From Chryseobacterium luquanense (GTDB taxonomy: Bacteria > Bacteroidota > Bacteroidia > Flavobacteriales > Weeksellaceae), in NCBI RefSeq assembly GCF_026460945.1, contig NZ_JAOVZV010000016.1, forward strand, positions 83,720 to 147,719: a DNA stretch of 64,000 nucleotides. Direction: 5' to 3'. The notes under the pieces are model-generated. The model did no database searches, was not told the DNA's origin, and was given only the letters and a program-made list of their open reading frames with translations. Each line of letters opens with the position of its first letter. Position 1 is the first letter of the stretch. The translations under genes were made by a program, and so were the position numbers. This document shows positions 26,037 through 35,146 of the stretch, one piece after another.

Positions 26037-26665
26037 TCCGTTTTCTTATTGTCTCTGTACAACATTATTTTGTGGCTATACGGGTAAATAGGATTTTCTT
26101 CTCTGTCAATAGGGAAAATTCCAACATTTTCATCTTCTGAAAATCCCAATCTTTTATAATATTCTATCGCAAAAGTATTGTTTACCAAAGGGATGAGGTA
26201 CATTCTGTCGGTTTGATTAACCAAATGCTCAATCAGTGGTTTAGAGATACCTTTACTTCGAAAATCTTTGTCTACATAAAGATATTCAAGAAAATATTTG
26301 TTTGTGGAAATCTTTTTTGTTTCAGGAAGACTTTTTGCATTTTCAATGAAAATATTTAAATGTTCCTTTTTTAGATGAATAGGGAATAGCTCGCTTTTGT
26401 TTTGATAATAATCTGAGTTGGTAAGAAATATACTGCAACAAGCAGCACGTTCTCCATCAAATTCTACAATACTGTAGGTATTTAGCGAAAATTCTGTGTT
26501 AAGATTTTCGTCGTCATTTAAAAATGTTTCAAGATAACTTTTTGTTGTTTCTATGTTTGTACCAAATAGGTTGTTGAATGTATTGGTGTCTGAAAAGTTT
26601 TCTATTTCCACAATTGCATTGACGATAAACGGGATATCTGTTTTATTGGCTTTTCTGATATTCAT
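26033..26665 (-). CDS. GNAT-family N-acyltransferase
   Basis: 210 residues. The start MNIRKANKTDIPFIVNAIVE is the typical GNAT strand-1/helix-1. The CoA-binding loop region is VDKDFRSKGISKPLIEHL (about 152-169), and FAIEYYKRLGFSEDENVG is the usual C-terminal element. It overlaps the adenylating-enzyme stop by one base (TAATG), so the two proteins are coupled. It likely transfers an acyl group to an amine, possibly from the carrier protein instead of CoA; that last point is inference from neighbours. Confidence 0.82.
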   Translation of the reverse strand: MNIRKANKTDIPFIVNAIVEIENFSDTNTFNNLFGTNIETTKSYLETFLNDDENLNTEFSLNTYSIVEFDGERAACCSIFLTNSDYYQNKSELFPIHLKKEHLNIFIENAKSLPETKKISTNKYFLEYLYVDKDFRSKGISKPLIEHLVNQTDRMYLIPLVNNTFAIEYYKRLGFSEDENVGIFPIDREENPIYPYSHKIMLYRDNKKTD

Positions 26666-28104
26666 TAGATCATTTTTTTTAATTCATTTCGGTCTATTTT
26701 TCCGGATGTATTGATAGGGAAGTTTTCTAATTTTAAAATTTTAGAGGGAATGCAATAATCTGGTAAATTGTTTTTTAAATGTGAAATGATTTGATTTTCA
26801 TCAGCATAGAGATCATTAATACATAAAATTAATATATCATTATTTCCATTATCTTTACTTAAAACTGAAACACTAATTGCATTTTCAAGCTTTTGATTGG
26901 CAAAATATTCAATTTCAGCCAGCTCAACCCGGAAACCATTTATTTTAGCCTGAAAATCTATTCTGTTTGTATAAAAGAAGTCTCCATCTTCATCTTTAAT
27001 GCACCAATCTCCTGTTTTGTAAAATCTTTCTCCGTTTTTATTGATAAAAGTTTCGTTGGTTTTTTCTTCATTTTTCCAGTAAAATTGTGTTAGAAGTTTT
27101 CCTGAAAGTAAGAGTTCTCCCTCATTTGTTTTATCTTCGAAAAAACTCATATTACTGTTAATCATCGATTTTCCAATGCTGATAATTCCGTTTTTTTCTT
27201 TTATTTTTTCATCAATTTTATAGTGGGTACAAAAAATTGTGTTTTCAGTTGGGCCGTAGACGTTGTAGATTTGAGCTTGAGGTATAAAATCTCTCCAGTT
27301 TTCAATTTGTTTGGTAAGAAGAGCTTCACCACAGAATAAATTTAGCCTTAAACTTTTGTTTTTTATTTCTGAATCCAAGTAAGGAATAATTAAATTCAAA
27401 ATACTCGGAACCATTAATGCAACTGTAATTTTATCTGCTTCCAAAAGGTCTAAAATCTGCAAATATTTTGTTTCTTTTTTGTGAAGACCAACCACTTTTG
27501 CTCCGTTTAACCAAGGAATAAGGTAGCTCATCACCGAAAGGTCAAAAGTAAGTTCAAACATTTGTAAAACACAATCTATATTTTTCAGCTCACCAAAAGT
27601 TGCATGAAATGATTCTGCAAAATAAAATAGATTAGAAAACTGTATGGGAACTCCTTTTGGATTTCCAGTACTTCCTGACGTGAATAAAATATAGGCGTTA
27701 TTGTTGATAGAAGAGTTTTTGGGAGATGTAGCCTCTTTTCCAAAATCATTTTTGCTATCTAAAATTTGAACCTCAAAATTTCCTGAAACTTCAACAGAAG
27801 ATAAAATAATTTCAATATCTGCTTGATGTATAACGTTTAAGTTTTTGCTTAAAGGGAAATCAGGATGTATAGGAACGTAAGTTTTACCTTCCAGCCAAAC
27901 CGCTAAAATGGAAGCGTACATAAAAACGTCATCCGTAAGATAAATACCGATATTCTGAGAATCTGTATGCTCTAATTGTACTCTGATCTGTTGTGCGAAA
28001 TTAAAAACTTCTGTATAAGTGTGATTTGTATTTTCAATACTTAAACAGGTGTTGTTACCGTTTTTTTCAAATGAGAGATATAAGTTTTCTATAAATTTAT
28101 TCAT
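26665..28104 (-). CDS. DltA-like amino-acid-adenylating enzyme
   Basis: 479 residues, the length of a stand-alone adenylation domain. Core motifs in order: ILFTSGSTGNPKG (about 139-151), FDLSVMS (187-193, with Asp188 at the place that binds the alpha-amine in amino-acid-activating enzymes), NVYGPTENT (281-289), YKTGD (362-366), GFRVELAEIE (390-399) and NTSGKIDRNEL with catalytic Lys469. It should form an aminoacyl-AMP and pass the residue to a carrier protein. The free carrier at 25806 and the one fused to the hotdog enzyme are the obvious partners. It is not part of a normal dlt operon: no DltB or DltD is present. Confidence 0.85.
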   Translation of the reverse strand: MNKFIENLYLSFEKNGNNTCLSIENTNHTYTEVFNFAQQIRVQLEHTDSQNIGIYLTDDVFMYASILAVWLEGKTYVPIHPDFPLSKNLNVIHQADIEIILSSVEVSGNFEVQILDSKNDFGKEATSPKNSSINNNAYILFTSGSTGNPKGVPIQFSNLFYFAESFHATFGELKNIDCVLQMFELTFDLSVMSYLIPWLNGAKVVGLHKKETKYLQILDLLEADKITVALMVPSILNLIIPYLDSEIKNKSLRLNLFCGEALLTKQIENWRDFIPQAQIYNVYGPTENTIFCTHYKIDEKIKEKNGIISIGKSMINSNMSFFEDKTNEGELLLSGKLLTQFYWKNEEKTNETFINKNGERFYKTGDWCIKDEDGDFFYTNRIDFQAKINGFRVELAEIEYFANQKLENAISVSVLSKDNGNNDILILCINDLYADENQIISHLKNNLPDYCIPSKILKLENFPINTSGKIDRNELKKMI

Positions 28105-28134
28105 TCTGTAATTTGTGTTTTAATTTAAACCTTT

Positions 28135-29289
28135 TTACTTTGAAACGGTGTCTGAAATAATTTCTTCAACAGCATCAAATATTTTTTTATTGTCAAATTT
28201 CTCTTCAATACTTTTCAAATGCTCTTTAATTGTTGATAGTAGATTTTCATCAGTAAGAAATTTTTTCATCCCTTGATATAAACCTTCTTGAGAATAATCC
28301 ACCAAATAACCTGTTTTTTCGTGGGTAATCATTTCGGGTATTCCGCCTACATTTGTTGCTAAAATTGGCTTTTGTAAAATTAATGTTTCTGCAATAATAA
28401 GCGGCCAACCTTCACTTTCGGAAGGCATGATATAGAAATCGCTATTTTTTACAAATGGATAAGGATTGAGTTTTGTGCCCAAAAGCTTGAACGTATCTTG
28501 AACGTTTAATTCATTAATTCTGTTTGAAAGTTCTTGGTAATCTTCTCCGTCACCGATGATTTGAATATGATGAAGATATCCATTATCTAATAATTTTTTA
28601 TGAACTTCCAGAAGCGTTTTGTAACCTTTTCTGAAGTGAAGTCTTCCTACAGAAACGAACGTTGGGGTTTCCTCTTTATCAGGAACAAATTCAACTGCTT
28701 TAGCTTTTATTTCTTTGATAGGAATTGCGTTTAAAACAACTTTTCCAGGTGGAAAATTCACATCTGGAAATTTTTCGTCTAAAGCATCTTTACATTGTTG
28801 AGAACCATAAATGATATATTCAAACTGTTGCAGATTCTTAAAAATCTCTTCACGATATGGGTTGAATCCTTCTAAAGTTAGATCAGAATGCAACCACGCA
28901 ATTTTCTTTGAATTTTTATTCGTCGAGTTTAAAACCGTTTTATATACAGAATACGTTGTAGCGATTTCAACGTCGTATTTTTCATTTAAAATACGGTCAG
29001 CAATTTCCGGGTTTTTCTCTGCTTTTTCAAGTTTTAGTTTTCTCCTGAGAAGCTGAATTTTATTAATAATTCCGTTTTTCGAAAAATCTTCTTTACCGTC
29101 TGCAATGTAGACTTTTCGGATGTCTGACGGAAATTCGTCTCGAAGCTCACCTTGGTTAATGTTTAAACAGATGGTCATGTCAAATTTTTCTTTGTCAAGA
29201 TTATTTAACATGCTTAAAACAACTTTTTCTACTCCACCCATTTCCATAGAGCGATGTCTGAAAAGAACCTTTATTTTTTTTTCATTCAT
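28135..29289 (-). CDS. GT4-family glycosyltransferase
   Basis: 384 residues, GT-B fold. MEMGGVEKVVLSMLNNL near the N-terminus, SVGRLHFRKGYKTLL in the middle and PSESEGWPLIIAETLIL (EX7E) in the C-terminal half mark a retaining GT4 enzyme. It is a diverged paralogue of the GT4 at 24044-25195 (shared GG-x-EKV, GFRxG/KGF and charged HKKLLDxG segments). Its start overlaps the preceding GT2 stop by one base, and the adenylating enzyme follows after 30 bases, so all four minus-strand genes from 30134 to 26033 look like one operon. Confidence 0.88.
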   Translation of the reverse strand: MNEKKIKVLFRHRSMEMGGVEKVVLSMLNNLDKEKFDMTICLNINQGELRDEFPSDIRKVYIADGKEDFSKNGIINKIQLLRRKLKLEKAEKNPEIADRILNEKYDVEIATTYSVYKTVLNSTNKNSKKIAWLHSDLTLEGFNPYREEIFKNLQQFEYIIYGSQQCKDALDEKFPDVNFPPGKVVLNAIPIKEIKAKAVEFVPDKEETPTFVSVGRLHFRKGYKTLLEVHKKLLDNGYLHHIQIIGDGEDYQELSNRINELNVQDTFKLLGTKLNPYPFVKNSDFYIMPSESEGWPLIIAETLILQKPILATNVGGIPEMITHEKTGYLVDYSQEGLYQGMKKFLTDENLLSTIKEHLKSIEEKFDNKKIFDAVEEIISDTVSK

Positions 29290-30134
29290 TACCCAAACAG
29301 TTTCTGTAAAATTACGAGAATTTTTTTCTTAATCCGGAAAGGAATTTTATTCTGATACTCCAATATATCGAAAATTTCCTGTGTTTTTTCATAGCTTTCA
29401 GGAATTGGTTTACCATTGATATGCGAAATATTTCTTCGTTTCATGGCTTCCCAAATTGAACGGGCGTAATATTCGTAAGATTTTTGCTTATTGTCATTTT
29501 GGGAAATTCCTCCAGAATGAGCTCTGTATAAATAATCGGTTTGATCAATAAATTGCACTTTTCCTACTTCATACATTTTAAAATATAAATCCTGGTCTTC
29601 GGCAATTTTAAGTTCGGGATTGATTTTATTAGTTTGATTTAAATAAACATTTCTTCTGAAAGCTACAAAAGGTGCAATCTGAATAGGGAAATTAAAAAAT
29701 ACTTTGCTTCCGTTTGGAACCTGCATCGCAGATTTAAATTCATTTAAGATGTTAAGATTTTCGTCGCATTTTGCCAATCTGGAATACGTAAGAACGATGT
29801 CTTTATTTTTTTTGAAAACTTCTACCGGACTTTTTAATGCATTAGGTTTTATAATGTCATCAGGGTCAAGATATCCGCACAAATCACCTGTTGCAAACTC
29901 AATTAGTTTGGATTTTGTCACTCCAACTCCATAATTTGCGTCGTTTTCGTAGATTTTAAAACGTTTGTCATCACCAATTATACTTTTAATAATTTCTACC
30001 GAATTATCTGTAGAACAATCATCAATGATAATAACTTCCCAGTTTTTGTATTCTTGTGCTAATATAGATTGATAGCAATCTTTGAAAAATTTGCCATTAT
30101 TGTAGTTGGCAACGAGAACAGAAAACTTCATCAT
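29289..30134 (-). CDS. GT2-family glycosyltransferase
   Basis: About 281 residues from the double ATG at 30134/30131 (MMKFSVLVANYNNG). I reject a longer in-frame start at 30227 because the -7 promoter element at 30158-30165 lies downstream of it. The GT-A fold shows in [28 protein letters not shown] and the metal-binding YLDPDD. AEDQDLYFKMY is the catalytic-base ED motif. First gene of the operon with the GT4, adenylating enzyme and GNAT. Confidence 0.88.
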   Translation of the reverse strand: MMKFSVLVANYNNGKFFKDCYQSILAQEYKNWEVIIIDDCSTDNSVEIIKSIIGDDKRFKIYENDANYGVGVTKSKLIEFATGDLCGYLDPDDIIKPNALKSPVEVFKKNKDIVLTYSRLAKCDENLNILNEFKSAMQVPNGSKVFFNFPIQIAPFVAFRRNVYLNQTNKINPELKIAEDQDLYFKMYEVGKVQFIDQTDYLYRAHSGGISQNDNKQKSYEYYARSIWEAMKRRNISHINGKPIPESYEKTQEIFDILEYQNKIPFRIKKKILVILQKLFG

Positions 30135-30157
30135 TGTTTTTTGTAATAAATTTTCCA

Positions 30158-30165
30158 CAAATATA
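30158..30165 (-). promoter_or_regulatory. Promoter -7 element (TATATTTG), leftward of a divergent pair
   Basis: Exact TAnnTTTG match on the minus strand, 23-26 bases before the ATG pair at 30131/30134. It defines the start of the GT2-GT4-adenylation-GNAT operon. Confidence 0.55.
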
Positions 30166-30200
30166 ATTATTCTTAAAAATAATAAATCAGATAAAAATCT

Positions 30201-30208
30201 TATTTTTG
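30201..30208 (+). promoter_or_regulatory. Promoter -7 element (TATTTTTG), rightward of a divergent pair
   Basis: Exact TAnnTTTG match 20 bases before the TTG start at 30229 of the methyltransferase gene. The two -7 elements are 35 bases apart, so only one polymerase is likely to bind at a time. Confidence 0.5.
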
Positions 30209-30228
30209 TAACAATTAAAACAAACACA

Positions 30229-30999
30229 TTGAGCGAAATAGCAAGAGTTCTTAAGACTTTTATAGGTTATCTTAAAAGACCAGATCTTTATCCTGAATTA
30301 GGAAGGAAAATCATCAAAAATATTTTTAAAAGAAACAGCGCTTTTAAAGGCAAGGAAAAAACTAACCTTTGGGCTTCTCAAGTTGCTGTAAGTCAAGAAA
30401 ATGCGATAAGAAAATTGTTTAATCTTGATTTTCAGCTTTTTTCAGAAAAGTATCCTCAGGAATTTCAGAAAGCGTTAGAAAAACAAAATAATTGCCCGAT
30501 AAAAATGGGAGGTGCAGGAGCTTTGGAACTTTTATACAGTGCGTGTGAATTTACTCAGGCAAAAGCTGTAATTGAAACAGGAGTTGCCTATGGATGGAGT
30601 TCGTTTGCCACTCTTACTTCTTTGCAAAAAAGAAACGGAACTTTATACAGCTCAGATATGCCATATTTAGGTCAAAATGGTGATCAATATGTTGGTTGTA
30701 TCGTTCCTGAAGATTTAAAAACAAACTGGAAGCTTTTTCGCCATGCCGATCGAGAATCTTTACCGAAAATTTTAAAGGAAAGCGGAGAAATTGATGTTAT
30801 TCATTATGATTCTGATAAGTCTTATGAAGGAATGAGATGGGGTTATGAAACACTTTATCCACGATTACGAAAAGGAGGTGTATTTATTTCAGATGATATA
30901 AATGATAATTCTGCTTTTCAGGATTTTTGCGAACGAGAAAATATTGCAACGACTGTTGTTGAATATGAAGGAAAGTATATAGGAGTTTTTGTAAAATAA
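30229..30999 (+). CDS. Class I SAM-dependent methyltransferase (Methyltransf_24-like)
   Basis: About 256 residues if translation starts at TTG 30229 (MSEIARVLKTFIGYL). An ATG at 30106 in the same frame lies upstream of the promoter and inside the divergent gene, so it is unlikely. The SAM-binding motif I is AVIETGVAYGWSSFATL. Later elements are LYSSDMPYLG, IDVIHYDSDKSYEGM and LRKGGVFISDD. This is the fold used by sugar and small-molecule O-methyltransferases of the TylF/Methyltransf_24 type. Likely methylates a sugar of the polysaccharide; the acceptor is unknown. It is alone on the plus strand. Confidence 0.8.
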   Translation: MSEIARVLKTFIGYLKRPDLYPELGRKIIKNIFKRNSAFKGKEKTNLWASQVAVSQENAIRKLFNLDFQLFSEKYPQEFQKALEKQNNCPIKMGGAGALELLYSACEFTQAKAVIETGVAYGWSSFATLTSLQKRNGTLYSSDMPYLGQNGDQYVGCIVPEDLKTNWKLFRHADRESLPKILKESGEIDVIHYDSDKSYEGMRWGYETLYPRLRKGGVFISDDINDNSAFQDFCERENIATTVVEYEGKYIGVFVK

Positions 31000-31119
31000 A
31001 GGATAGTAGATTTCAGAATTAAAAGAACTTATCCAAATTCCGATAAAATAGTAGAAGATTTAATAAAAAACAAAAGTTGGTTTATAATATTTTAAATGGA
31101 CACGACTGTGAAAAATTAC

Positions 31120-32058
31120 TCATAATAAACCTTCTCGAAAATTAATATTATACAACCCTGAACGAATACTTGGATAGTCTAATATTAAATATTTAAAAAT
31201 CATCCCCAATTTCTTAGGAAAATTAGCATTTGCAATCTCAAAGCTGCGATGCATTCTTGTAATGTGAGTTTTATATTCCAAAGGTATTCGCTTTTCTTTT
31301 TCTGCCCATTCTTTTAGTTTTTGCCAGTATAGAACTTTTGTGCTTGCAGGATTGATTTGCTTCGTTTCTACTTTTGTAATTCTATTGTTTTCGTGTACAC
31401 CTCTTATTGCTATAGCATCTTCGTTAATTCCTGTATAAAAATTAAGGTAAAAAGACAGTCTTGTTGTAAACTCTGTATCCTGATGTAATCTTAAAGAAAC
31501 ATCAAACATCCTATCTGCCTTTGTGAGTGCAGATTTTCTTAATGTTAAAGTGTCAAGATGAATGAGTCCAAAGCTTCCGCGAAGATTCATTTGTCCTGGA
31601 CAAACATCTTTAGGATTGGTTTTTTTATAAACAGTATCAAGTTTATCCTGATAAATGTGATAATATTGTTCTTTTGCCTTCTCAGAATAATACTCTACTC
31701 CAATTGCCCCATAAACAGCATCTGTTTCTATGTTTTTGAAAAGCTCTTTTTCAGCATCAAAACGGTTAGATAAATAGTAATCATCAGCATCAAGAAAAGC
31801 TATAAATTCTCCCGAAGCTTTTTCAATACCTAAATTTCTGCTTGCACCAGCTCCATGATTTTTTTTATCAGGATGCTGAAATAATTTTACTCTGCTAAAT
31901 TTTACAGATAAATTTTTGCAGACTTCCAATGCGTTATCCGGAGATTGATCTTCTACCAAAATCACTTCAAAAACATCATCAAACTGTAGAGCAGATTCTA
32001 CAGCCTGAGTTATAAATTTTTCTGCGTTGTAAACAGGTATGATGACTGAGATTTTCAT
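31120..32058 (-). CDS. GT2-family glycosyltransferase (paralogue of 33057-34001)
   Basis: 312 residues. N-terminal GT-A motifs: IIPVYNAEKFITQAVESAL, LVEDQSPDNAL, and DADDYYL as the metal-binding DXD. HQDTEFTTRLSF carries the likely catalytic Asp. It is a diverged copy of the GT2 at 33057-34001: both have HPDKxNHGAGAxRNLG, DDYYLxNRFDAEK and AIRGVHxNNRITK. The pair flanks the O-acyltransferase gene. It is the last gene of the long leftward operon. Confidence 0.9.
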   Translation of the reverse strand: MKISVIIPVYNAEKFITQAVESALQFDDVFEVILVEDQSPDNALEVCKNLSVKFSRVKLFQHPDKKNHGAGASRNLGIEKASGEFIAFLDADDYYLSNRFDAEKELFKNIETDAVYGAIGVEYYSEKAKEQYYHIYQDKLDTVYKKTNPKDVCPGQMNLRGSFGLIHLDTLTLRKSALTKADRMFDVSLRLHQDTEFTTRLSFYLNFYTGINEDAIAIRGVHENNRITKVETKQINPASTKVLYWQKLKEWAEKEKRIPLEYKTHITRMHRSFEIANANFPKKLGMIFKYLILDYPSIRSGLYNINFREGLL

Positions 32059-32065
32059 TTATAGA

Positions 32066-33067
32066 TCAAACTTTTAATTTTGTTTTTAAATAATAGGTTA
32101 CCTTTTTTTCAATAAAATAATACAAAAAAGCAGCTACACCGATTGCAAAAATGATTTTAAGAGTGAAAAAAGGAATGGTATATAAACCATCAGTTTTAAA
32201 CCTTCTGAAAAAGACCTCTACAAATGGGTGTGAAAGGTATAGTGAATATGAGATATCGCCTAAAAAAATTAAAAATTTATTACCTTTTATCTTTAAAGAG
32301 TAATCACCTAACAAAAAAGAAAATACCAATCCCGAAACAGTCCCAACTATAATCAATTCACTTTTTAAATTTATAAAATTAAAAAAGAATAAAAAAAACA
32401 ATATAATACCTGAGGAAGATAATAATAGGGCTGTTGTTTTTGAGATATCAACTTTGCTAAGAAAAATAGATAATAAAATTCCCATAATAAAATATATATT
32501 GAGACTGCTTGTTATCATCATCCAAAAAGGATTATCTATAGTCAGAAAATGGCCTAATATGTAAAAAAATATGAAAAACAATGTGATAAACAAACTTCTT
32601 TTCTGTTTGAAAAACAGCGATATACCAAATACTATATAAAAAAATATTTCATAATTTAGCGACCATCCTAAAAATAAAACGGGTGGTGCACTTTTCTGAG
32701 GAAGAAATAGTAATGAATGCATGAGTCTCGAAAGAAGAGCTTTATCTTGAAAATATATCAATCCTCCTCCAACAGCAATCCACAAAAATGTTAGTAAATA
32801 GTAGAGCGGTAAAATTCTAATTGCTCGTTTTTTGATAAACACTATAATTTCAGAATAAACCGTATTTTTTTGAATCCTTAACTTACGAGTTGTATAATTC
32901 ATGATAAAACCACTGATCACAAAAAAAATGGGAACACCAATACTGCCGTTTTTAAATAATGCATCGCCCGCTTTAAAATTCGAAAAGTTAATGTCTTCCC
33001 GGAAATGAAAACAGCATACTAACAATGCAGAAATCCCTCTTAATATTTGTAAATTATTAAGCTTCAT
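32066..33067 (-). CDS. Acyltransferase 3 (OafA-like) membrane O-acyltransferase
   Basis: About 333 residues from ATG 33067 (MKLNNLQILRGISALLVCCF), overlapping the previous gene by 11 bases; an upstream start is rejected because it would run deep into that gene. About ten membrane helices. LRGISALLVCCFHF holds the conserved R-x10-H of the family, and GSIGVPIFFVISGFIM is the usual helix-2 motif. The end ISYSLYLSHPFVE is also typical. It moves an acyl group, usually acetyl, across or at the inner membrane onto a glycan hydroxyl. Confidence 0.9.
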   Translation of the reverse strand: MKLNNLQILRGISALLVCCFHFREDINFSNFKAGDALFKNGSIGVPIFFVISGFIMNYTTRKLRIQKNTVYSEIIVFIKKRAIRILPLYYLLTFLWIAVGGGLIYFQDKALLSRLMHSLLFLPQKSAPPVLFLGWSLNYEIFFYIVFGISLFFKQKRSLFITLFFIFFYILGHFLTIDNPFWMMITSSLNIYFIMGILLSIFLSKVDISKTTALLLSSSGIILFFLFFFNFINLKSELIIVGTVSGLVFSFLLGDYSLKIKGNKFLIFLGDISYSLYLSHPFVEVFFRRFKTDGLYTIPFFTLKIIFAIGVAAFLYYFIEKKVTYYLKTKLKV

Positions 33068-34001
33068 TGATATGAGTATAAGTAAATCTGTACCTTGTTT
33101 TAAGGATATCGGGATACTGAACAATTGCAAATAATAAGTTCGCAAATTTTGGCAAGCCCTTTTGTATGGAAAGCTGAAAAGCTTTATACTGTAAAAACAA
33201 ATACTTATTTTCGTCAGATTTCAAATTAACTTTTTCAGACCAGTTGTATAATGATTTCCAAAGCAACAATTGACGTTGATTATATTCTTTAGAATAGATT
33301 TTAATCTTTGTAATCCTATTATTATCGTGTACTCCTCTTACCGCAATAGCCTTACCTATTATTCCTGATTTTAAATAGCAGTGATGAGCCAGCTTTGTAA
33401 TAAAATCTGAATCTTGATGAACTCGTAGCTCTTCGTTAAATTGCAGGTTAGATTTCTGTAATGCAGATTTTCTTATTGTTAAAGTATTTAAATGAAAAAA
33501 AGTCCCAAAAAAATCTGAAGTTAGATTGAGCAAACCTCGGAAAACAGCATTGCCTTCCGCATTAAACTTTACTGTTGTAAGCTGAGTGTCTTTAAATTTC
33601 TCCTGAAATTCCTGTTTCCCTTTTTCAGAAAGATACTCTACACCAAGAGCACCGAAAACGCCATCAATTTTAGGATCCTTAAAAATATTTTTCTCAGCAT
33701 CAAAGCGGTTTGGAAGATAATAGTCATCAGAATCTAGAAAAGCAATAAATTCTGAGCAAGCTTTTTTCATACCTAAATTCCTTGTAGCTCCGGCTCCGTG
33801 ATTTCCTTTGTCTGGATGTTGATGCAGTTTTATTCTTGAATCTTTTTTAATAAGATTATTGCACACTTTCAAAGAACGGTCAGAAGAACAGTCTTCAATC
33901 AATAAAATTTCTTTTACTTCCTCAAAAATAAGCACAGAAGCTACGGCTTTCTCCAAAAAAGCTTCAGCATTGTACACCGGAATGATGACGGAAATATTCA
34001 T
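33057..34001 (-). CDS. GT2-family glycosyltransferase (paralogue of 31120-32058)
   Basis: 314 residues. NISVIIPVYNAEAFLEKAV, IEDCSSDRSL and FLDSDDYYLPNRFDAEK are the GT-A core with its DXD; VHQDSDFITKLAH is the catalytic-Asp region. Close in motif order to 31120-32058, so a duplication with divergence. It overlaps the GT4 stop upstream by 4 bases and the acyltransferase start downstream by 11, a tightly packed operon. Confidence 0.9.
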   Translation of the reverse strand: MNISVIIPVYNAEAFLEKAVASVLIFEEVKEILLIEDCSSDRSLKVCNNLIKKDSRIKLHQHPDKGNHGAGATRNLGMKKACSEFIAFLDSDDYYLPNRFDAEKNIFKDPKIDGVFGALGVEYLSEKGKQEFQEKFKDTQLTTVKFNAEGNAVFRGLLNLTSDFFGTFFHLNTLTIRKSALQKSNLQFNEELRVHQDSDFITKLAHHCYLKSGIIGKAIAVRGVHDNNRITKIKIYSKEYNQRQLLLWKSLYNWSEKVNLKSDENKYLFLQYKAFQLSIQKGLPKFANLLFAIVQYPDILKTRYRFTYTHINEA

Positions 34002-35146
34002 GCTCTTTTATAAATTTCTTTTAATTTTTCAGCTACAATGGTAGGATTATGCATTTCCTCAATTCGCTGTACCGATTTTTTTGATTTCTCAAAAAGCTGC
34101 TCAGGATTTTCAAAAATATTTTTTAAAATATTTCCCAACTGATTTTTCAAGGTGATTTTTAAATTTTCTTTTTGTTCTTCAGTAAAATACAAAGCTTGCT
34201 TTAAATGATTTTGAGGGAGATTAATCAGCCATCCGCAATCGGTGTTGTTGATTTCCGGCAGCGCTCTTATATCTGTGGTAATTACAGGGACTCCGGCTGC
34301 CTGCATTTCTAAAACAGAAAAACCATAAGTATCCGACCAGGTTGGTAAAAGACCAATATGAGATTTTTTGATCAGTTCTAAAACCTGTTCATTCGGAATA
34401 TTTTCAAAGATGTCAATCCAGTCTTCTTTTTTTAAAAGCTGTTTTGTTTCATTGGCTTCCTTTTCAGTGACTTTGGTTACATAATGATCTGTTTTAAATG
34501 AAGAAACGATGGTAAGTCTGAATTGATATTTTTCTTTCAGATTTTTTAAAACTTCTATCATTTCCACGCCGCCTTTCAAATGAAATTGAGTGCCGATAAA
34601 GATAAGCTGAAGAGTCTCTGTGTTTTGATAAATTTCTTCATTATTGCGATTAATAATGTTTTGTGAAGGATGAATAATGGTTAGTTTGCTTTTTACGGCT
34701 TTTTCAAAATGGGAGTAGTTTTTTAATAATTCCAATTGGATATTTGCTGAAGCCTGACTTATTGATATTATTCCAAGGCAATTATCATCACTTATTTTTT
34801 TAAATGCTTTTTCAGTTTTTTTATTGATTTGATGAGAAGGTGTTGTCTTTTGATGATCATTTTTGGTTTCAGGAAATCTTGGTACTAAAGTTTCAAAAGA
34901 GGCCACCCATTTTTGTGATGAATAATTGATGTCATTATACAGATGAAGAACGTCAATTTTTGGCCTTTGGTAAAAAAAATATTTTCCTTCAAAATTTAGT
35001 TTTCTTCTGAAAATCAAATTCTTTAGAGTAGATAGGGTATGGAAAAGGTTATTATTCTTCCGTAAAACGATATACTTATAGCCGGGAACTTTATTTAAAA
35101 TGTTCCTTTTAATGGGATAACCGTTTTCTGCCAAACCTATTCTCAT
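33998..35146 (-). CDS. GT4-like glycosyltransferase
   Basis: 382 residues. The C-terminal GT-B half is clear: LIFIGTQFHLKGGVEMIEVL, then KSHIGLLPTWSDTYGFSVLE with the EX7E acid region, then GVPVITTDIRALPEI. The N-terminal half is less standard (YKYIVLRKNNNLFHTL, DVLHLYNDINYSS). It begins at the base following the asnB stop region, with no spacer, suggesting translational coupling. Probably adds one sugar to a lipid-linked glycan. Confidence 0.87.
   Translation of the reverse strand: MRIGLAENGYPIKRNILNKVPGYKYIVLRKNNNLFHTLSTLKNLIFRRKLNFEGKYFFYQRPKIDVLHLYNDINYSSQKWVASFETLVPRFPETKNDHQKTTPSHQINKKTEKAFKKISDDNCLGIISISQASANIQLELLKNYSHFEKAVKSKLTIIHPSQNIINRNNEEIYQNTETLQLIFIGTQFHLKGGVEMIEVLKNLKEKYQFRLTIVSSFKTDHYVTKVTEKEANETKQLLKKEDWIDIFENIPNEQVLELIKKSHIGLLPTWSDTYGFSVLEMQAAGVPVITTDIRALPEINNTDCGWLINLPQNHLKQALYFTEEQKENLKITLKNQLGNILKNIFENPEQLFEKSKKSVQRIEEMHNPTIVAEKLKEIYKRA

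Noticed and set aside
30106..30228. N-terminal extension of the methyltransferase from ATG 30106
   Set aside because: It would overlap the divergent GT2 start and both promoters, and the extra residues show no domain.
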